Positions 5,646-9,171 of a stretch of DNA of 9,171 bases are shown here, one piece after another. The notes below the pieces were generated by a model that was not told the DNA's origin, ran no database searches, and saw nothing but the letters and a program-made list of their open reading frames with translations. Each line of letters begins with the position of its first letter. The stretch's first letter is position 1. This stretch comes from Candidatus Poribacteria bacterium. GTDB lineage: Bacteria > Poribacteria > WGA-4E > WGA-3G. Location: positions 1-9,171 of the forward strand of contig RKRO01000092.1 of the NCBI GenBank assembly GCA_007571355.1, written 5' to 3'. Both the position numbers and the translations under genes were made by a program.

Positions 5646-5965
5646 TCCGTTTCCCTTCGTTCTTGTCCTATTGAGCATGAAGGCAACCCCTGCTAAAACG
5701 ATCTCTGCTGATAGCATCCACACCCGACACAGCAGCGCAACGAGCGTCGCTTGAGGTGTAGGCATATAACGTGATAAGAGCAGACTGAGCAGCCCTTCAC
5801 GGATACCTAAACCACCGGGGGTCAGAAAACTCAAAAACCCAACGATCCACGCAAACGCGAAGCAGGCGGTGAGCCCCCAAGCGTCCGTCCACTGCACAGG
5901 GGCGAAACTTCTCACAAAAAGAAAAGTAGCAACAGTCGACAGATCGTTAGGGTGTTCGCCACCAT
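5643..5965 (-). pseudogene. Remnant: C-terminal third of a UPF0104/LPG-synthase-TM membrane protein
   Basis: Reading right to left, the frame from about 5935 to the stop at 5643 encodes roughly 95 residues like the end of lysylphosphatidylglycerol-synthase-TM (UPF0104, flippase-like) proteins. It shows three hydrophobic segments and the family signature GFLSFLTPGGLGIREG, followed by LLSRYMPTPQATLVAL and LCRVWMLSAEI. Full-length relatives are about 300-350 residues, so the first two thirds are missing. The frame is open to an ATG at 6041, but those first residues come from the out-of-frame end of the STT3-like gene. They are hydrophilic and unlike the family. The sequence just after the STT3 stop starts a different gene in another frame (5965-5912). 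I infer a deletion that joined two genes of one cluster. The stop lies in the interspersed repeat. Family call is fairly sure; loss of function is very likely. Confidence 0.7.
5912..5965 (-). pseudogene. Possible N-terminal fragment of a CDP-alcohol phosphatidyltransferase
   Basis: An ATG 6 bases after the stop of the STT3-like gene opens a 17-codon frame, MVANTLTICRLLLLFFL, before TGA. The pattern N-x-LT-x-x-R-x-x-L followed by hydrophobic residues is typical of the first residues of CDP-alcohol phosphatidyltransferases such as PgsA. GGAG is present 11 bases upstream. The frame then stops and the UPF0104 frame takes over, so this looks like the stub of a gene lost to deletion. It is short, and a chance hydrophobic peptide cannot be excluded. 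Confidence 0.4.
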
Positions 5966-5971
5966 ACGTAT

Positions 5972-7999
5972 TTATTCTCCGGGTTCTGTTGCAAGATATT
6001 TTGGATTCGGTAGGATATTCTCTGGGTAGTGAATCTGCCACACCTTTGCGCCTGCTGTCTCGAAGTTCTCCGTTGGGTAGACGGGAACAAACGCATCACT
6101 GAGTGCCCCTTGCAGAAAAACCGCCGGGGGTCGACGTTGGGTGAGCATCAGGTGTGTTGCGCCGTGGGTTTTCAAGAATTCCAATGCGACGCGCGCATCG
6201 GGCGCGTTCCGGACGTGTTCGTTATAGAGCAGGATCCACTGCTGGATGTAGTGATCTTGGTCAATAATCGTTTTGACTCCGCCCAGTACGTTGAGCATGC
6301 TGCCGAACCCCCATCTCGCCGCGACGACCGCCGTGGGTGAAAGTTCTGATTTCATCCATTCAAAAGCCTTTGAAGCCTCGGAATCCCCGGGAGCCGCTGG
6401 ACGCATCTCTGTTGCGGCCAAAGTGGCGCGTGTGGCGTGTGCCCCTGCGGGGGGCCAGTACATGAGAACAGCCATAAAAACGAGTGTCATACAAGTTCTT
6501 AAAACGTGCAGGGGCAGCCGTTCTCTGAAACTCACACTCAGGAATTGGGCGTTTTTGAGGATGTCGGTGATGTAGAAGCCCGCGCGGCGGATGAAGTCCG
6601 CGGTAAAGAATGCCAGTGGAATGCCAATAAAGAAGTCGTATCGCCTTGCATCGCGGGCGAGTGCCACCCACAACAGAAACCATGCCGCCATCGCAATATA
6701 AACGAGTTCGTGTGTCGGTGATTCTCGCTGTCGCCACGCAATGAAGAGCAGCAGAAGGGCGATGCCGCCAAGGGACGCAGAAAAGAGTATCTGACAGCCG
6801 GACGCGCCTAAAAACGTATCAAGCCTTGCCCGAAAAAAGGTGCTGAGCATCAATAGAAATATAAACACCGCCAATACCGTGCCGTTGTTCCGCCATAGAT
6901 GGATGCTGATACTCATGAAACCAAGGCTTCCTAAGAAAAAGAGGCTGCCGTATCGGAACACCCAATATCTGTCGTCTGGCATGTTGAGTTCTCCCACGGT
7001 TTGCATGAGTTCGTTTTGGTTTAGCGGGACGGTGGTGCTGGCGAAGGTCCCCAATTGCATCCACACGTACCCGAGTGCAATTGCAAAACTCATAAGCACG
7101 AACCCCAACGACAGATTTTTTGCGTGTGAACGGAATTTTTCAGCAAATGGTGATTTTGTGAGAAGCACGTGTCGGAGGGCACGCATCGATAGTAAAACGA
7201 GGAGTGGGACCAATACAAAGGCGAAGAGGTGTGTTGTGAACCCTATCCCACTCCGATACGCAGGCGAGGCGAGGTAAAGCGTCGGCACGAAGGCACACAC
7301 CCAGAGTGCATATAATCCTAAGCCTTCCTCCTTTTCAGATGTCAGGAATCTCCAAAGTTCCATCACAAGGATGACACTCACGAACACGCCAAAACCTTCC
7401 CAACTCATCCCTCCCAGGAAAACAGAAAGCCCCGAAGCGAGCGTTAGGAGCAGTCGTCTGCGTGGCACCTGTGTTTGCAAAGATGATAGGTAGGCGGTAA
7501 CCGCGAAAACGCCCAACATCAAACACCAGGAGTCTCTATCACTGAATCCCGCTGCGCTGCGATCGATGACCCCAGGGAGCGTTGCTAAGAATACGCCAAC
7601 GACGCTTGCAAAGAGCCCTCCAAAGTTCCGATACAGGAAGAACCAGAGGGCACCCAATCCCAACAGAAAACAGATCACCGGTGAGAAAAGAGCAACCTGA
7701 TAGAGTGAAACGTTGCGAAAGAGCACTGTGATGACTTTGTGCGTGTAAGCGAGTCCATAAGCAAACGTTGTCATGCTCTGGTGATAGTCTCTGCCGAGGG
7801 GGAGCCAGCGGTGCATATCGCGTGCCGGCAGCTTGCCCTGTTCAGATACGATGTGTGCTTGCCAATAGTGGAGATACGGATCGTTGCCGCTGAATTGTCC
7901 CTCCGGAATGTTCGGAATGCCCTGAATGCGGATCCAAAAGGCAACGAAGAGAATAGCACCGAAGAGTGCCCAGGGCAGGAATTTTTCTAAATACTTCAA
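5972..7999 (-). CDS. STT3-like membrane glycosyltransferase (GT-C, oligosaccharyltransferase family)
   Basis: The 675-residue protein has a hydrophobic N-terminal part with about 11-13 membrane segments and a soluble C-terminal domain (about 520-675), the layout of STT3/PglB/AglB. Family features (numbered from GTG 8023; subtract 8 for the chosen start) are GNDPYLHYW at 46-54, the first acidic loop motif; RSAAGFSDRDSW at 155-166, matching the STT3 RSVAGSYDNE region; SWEGFGVF at 207-214; and RDARRYDFFIGIPLAF at 457-472. In the WWDYG position it has ARWGFG (569-574), so the Asp that contacts the acceptor sequon is missing. It may use another acceptor or be a non-OST GT-C enzyme. I chose TTG 7999 because AAGGAG lies 6 bases before it; GTG 8023 has no SD. 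The SD overlaps the stop of the upstream permease gene, implying translational coupling and one transcript. Family call is good; substrate unknown. Confidence 0.8.
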   Translation of the reverse strand: MKYLEKFLPWALFGAILFVAFWIRIQGIPNIPEGQFSGNDPYLHYWQAHIVSEQGKLPARDMHRWLPLGRDYHQSMTTFAYGLAYTHKVITVLFRNVSLYQVALFSPVICFLLGLGALWFFLYRNFGGLFASVVGVFLATLPGVIDRSAAGFSDRDSWCLMLGVFAVTAYLSSLQTQVPRRRLLLTLASGLSVFLGGMSWEGFGVFVSVILVMELWRFLTSEKEEGLGLYALWVCAFVPTLYLASPAYRSGIGFTTHLFAFVLVPLLVLLSMRALRHVLLTKSPFAEKFRSHAKNLSLGFVLMSFAIALGYVWMQLGTFASTTVPLNQNELMQTVGELNMPDDRYWVFRYGSLFFLGSLGFMSISIHLWRNNGTVLAVFIFLLMLSTFFRARLDTFLGASGCQILFSASLGGIALLLLFIAWRQRESPTHELVYIAMAAWFLLWVALARDARRYDFFIGIPLAFFTADFIRRAGFYITDILKNAQFLSVSFRERLPLHVLRTCMTLVFMAVLMYWPPAGAHATRATLAATEMRPAAPGDSEASKAFEWMKSELSPTAVVAARWGFGSMLNVLGGVKTIIDQDHYIQQWILLYNEHVRNAPDARVALEFLKTHGATHLMLTQRRPPAVFLQGALSDAFVPVYPTENFETAGAKVWQIHYPENILPNPKYLATEPGE

Positions 8000-8005
8000 A
8001 AAAAT

Positions 8006-8011
8006 CTCCTT
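8006..8011 (-). promoter_or_regulatory. Ribosome binding site deciding a TTG start for the STT3-like gene
   Basis: On the minus strand AAGGAG overlaps the TAA of the permease gene and is followed by ATTTTT and then TTG at 7999. The in-frame GTG at 8023 has no comparable site, so the protein probably begins KYLEKFLPWALF after its initiator Met. Confidence 0.65.
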
Positions 8012-9171
8012 AATTCTCGGCACGGAGTGCGTCTATCGGTGAGAGCCGTGCCGCGCGTATTGCAGGATAGACCCCAAAAACAATTCCCATAAAAACTGAA
8101 AAGAGCACAGAAATGAGTATCCACTGTCCGGAGAGGACGACGGGCCACTTATCTACGATGGGGAGGATACGGACAGCAACGCGTGCCATGCCGTGGGCTG
8201 CGAACCACCCGCCTATGATACCGAGGAGGGCACCACAAACACAGAGACATACCGATTCAGTGAGGAATTGATAGAAGATATCGATGCGTCTGGCACCCAC
8301 GGCTTTCCGTAGACCAATTTCGCGTGTTTTTTCGCCGACAGAGACGAGGCAGATGTTCATGATGCCGATGCCACTGACAAACAGTGAAAAACCTGCGATG
8401 CTACCGAGCGCGATTTTTATCACTTTTTCAATATGTTCCAACCGCCTGAGGTTAACTGTGGGCCTCCAATATCCAATAAAATCATCTTTGCCGCGATGTC
8501 TTTTACGTAGAACATTCTTAACAAAGTCGATGAGGCGATTAAAATCTGTGCCTTTGTGAAAAAAAATATCAATGCTATGAACATAAGAGGTGCCTGAAAA
8601 GCGTTTATGGTGTGTCGTCAACGGCACACAGATAAGATCATCTAAAGAAAACCATGTGCTGACACTGTTGCCTTTGGTTTTCATAATACCGATGACCCGC
8701 AGCCTCAAGGGGGGACGTTGCCAATGGTTTCTAAGTTTTACCTCTTCCCCGATTGGACTTGCTTCTCCAAACAATTCAAAAGCAATATTGGCACCCAAGA
8801 CACAGACTTGCTTTGCGGCTCTAACATCTTCCTCAGAGATGAATCTACCGTCGTATATTTCCCAGTGCATCGCGAGAGCATAGTCTGAAGTGATACCTTT
8901 TAGGAGTCCTTGTGTTTGCCTACCTTCTCTGATAGAGACAAAGTGGCGGGTATGGATTGTCTGAGGCAGAACATAGAGTACATTTGGAACTTCTGCTTGG
9001 ATAGCTTTAGCGTCTTCAAGTGTGTATCGTTCAGTAGTATGCTGTACGATACGGTCCTTCCTCCAAATAGCGAAGATTGTTGAGAGGCGTACCTGGTTCG
9101 GACCGCCAAGTTTGTTGATGTCGTCTGCGATGATTTGTTTCGCTCCATCGCCGATAGCCATCATGCAAAGG
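8010..9171 (-). CDS. MacB/FtsX-family ABC transporter permease, 5' end outside the window
   Basis: This is an inner-membrane permease subunit of a MacB-type ABC exporter, the family acting in macrolide, lipoprotein or peptide export. The frame runs off the right edge. The first visible residues, LCMMAIGDGAK, match the conserved stretch just after the first transmembrane helix, so about 35-40 residues with that helix are missing. Residues (from Met at 9164) about 1-245 form the periplasmic MacB_PCD domain. The FtsX domain at 250-384 has three membrane segments (about 254-276, 303-323 and 348-368), the coupling-helix motif TREIGLRKAVGARR (280-293) and the C-terminal signature AARLSPIDALRAE. The ATPase partner, usually adjacent, is not in the window and would lie to the right. 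It is followed directly by the STT3-like gene. Family certain, cargo unknown. Confidence 0.92.
   Translation of the reverse strand, partial: LCMMAIGDGAKQIIADDINKLGGPNQVRLSTIFAIWRKDRIVQHTTERYTLEDAKAIQAEVPNVLYVLPQTIHTRHFVSIREGRQTQGLLKGITSDYALAMHWEIYDGRFISEEDVRAAKQVCVLGANIAFELFGEASPIGEEVKLRNHWQRPPLRLRVIGIMKTKGNSVSTWFSLDDLICVPLTTHHKRFSGTSYVHSIDIFFHKGTDFNRLIDFVKNVLRKRHRGKDDFIGYWRPTVNLRRLEHIEKVIKIALGSIAGFSLFVSGIGIMNICLVSVGEKTREIGLRKAVGARRIDIFYQFLTESVCLCVCGALLGIIGGWFAAHGMARVAVRILPIVDKWPVVLSGQWILISVLFSVFMGIVFGVYPAIRAARLSPIDALRAEN

Noticed and set aside
5005..5646. 213-codon minus-strand reading frame over the murB end and repeats
   Set aside because: It is antisense to a certain gene (murB) and to repeat copies. 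The duplicated GVFAGVFLR peptides come from module B read in reverse.
5966..6041. ATG 6041 as the real start of the UPF0104-like protein
   Set aside because: The first 25 codons overlap the STT3-like coding sequence out of frame and give hydrophilic residues unlike the N terminus of the family; the homology starts only near 5935.

Overview
The window looks like a bacterial chromosome segment from an uncultured, metagenome-type lineage. It has Shine-Dalgarno (SD) sites, probable GTG and TTG starts, a peptidoglycan gene (murB), an STT3-like GT-C glycosyltransferase, a matrixin-like protease fused to TPRs and an LTXXQ (Spy/CpxP-like) protein. This gene mix, with C/G-rich palindromic interspersed repeats, reminds me of Candidatus Poribacteria or Planctomycetes-related genomes. 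That placement is a low-confidence inference from style, not from a marker gene.

Layout, left to right. (1) 1-80 holds the right part of an interspersed repeat. (2) 134-2554 (+) encodes a large membrane-anchored zinc-protease/TPR protein. A stretch of the interspersed repeat is built into its coding sequence. (3) 2606-2641 is an intrinsic terminator serving the opposing gene. (4) 2689-3219 (-) is a small secreted LTXXQ-type protein. (5) 3233-4472 is a 1.2-kb gene-free tract with an inverted-repeat-bounded segment, two tandem copies of the interspersed repeat and REP-like stem-loops. (6) A consensus sigma70-type promoter with a very short leader drives murB (4522-5442, +). (7) 5431-5645 is a repeat block that fills the gap between murB and the converging minus-strand cluster and contains the stop codons of both flanking reading frames. 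(8) On the minus strand, read right to left, are a MacB/FtsX-type ABC permease (cut by the window edge), an STT3-like membrane glycosyltransferase and a broken reading frame. The broken frame joins a CDP-alcohol-phosphatidyltransferase-like start to the C-terminal third of a lysylphosphatidylglycerol-synthase-TM (UPF0104) protein.

The genes are mostly envelope-related: peptidoglycan precursor synthesis, a periplasmic protease/TPR scaffold, a periplasmic LTXXQ protein, a glycosyltransferase and an export permease. The permease and STT3-like genes are tightly coupled, with the SD of the second overlapping the stop of the first, so they are probably co-transcribed. The most unusual content is the modular repeat family. 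It lies between genes, forms gene ends and in one case sits inside an open reading frame. The decayed gene next to one repeat block may mark a past deletion. No tRNA, rRNA, CRISPR array or intact transposase was seen.
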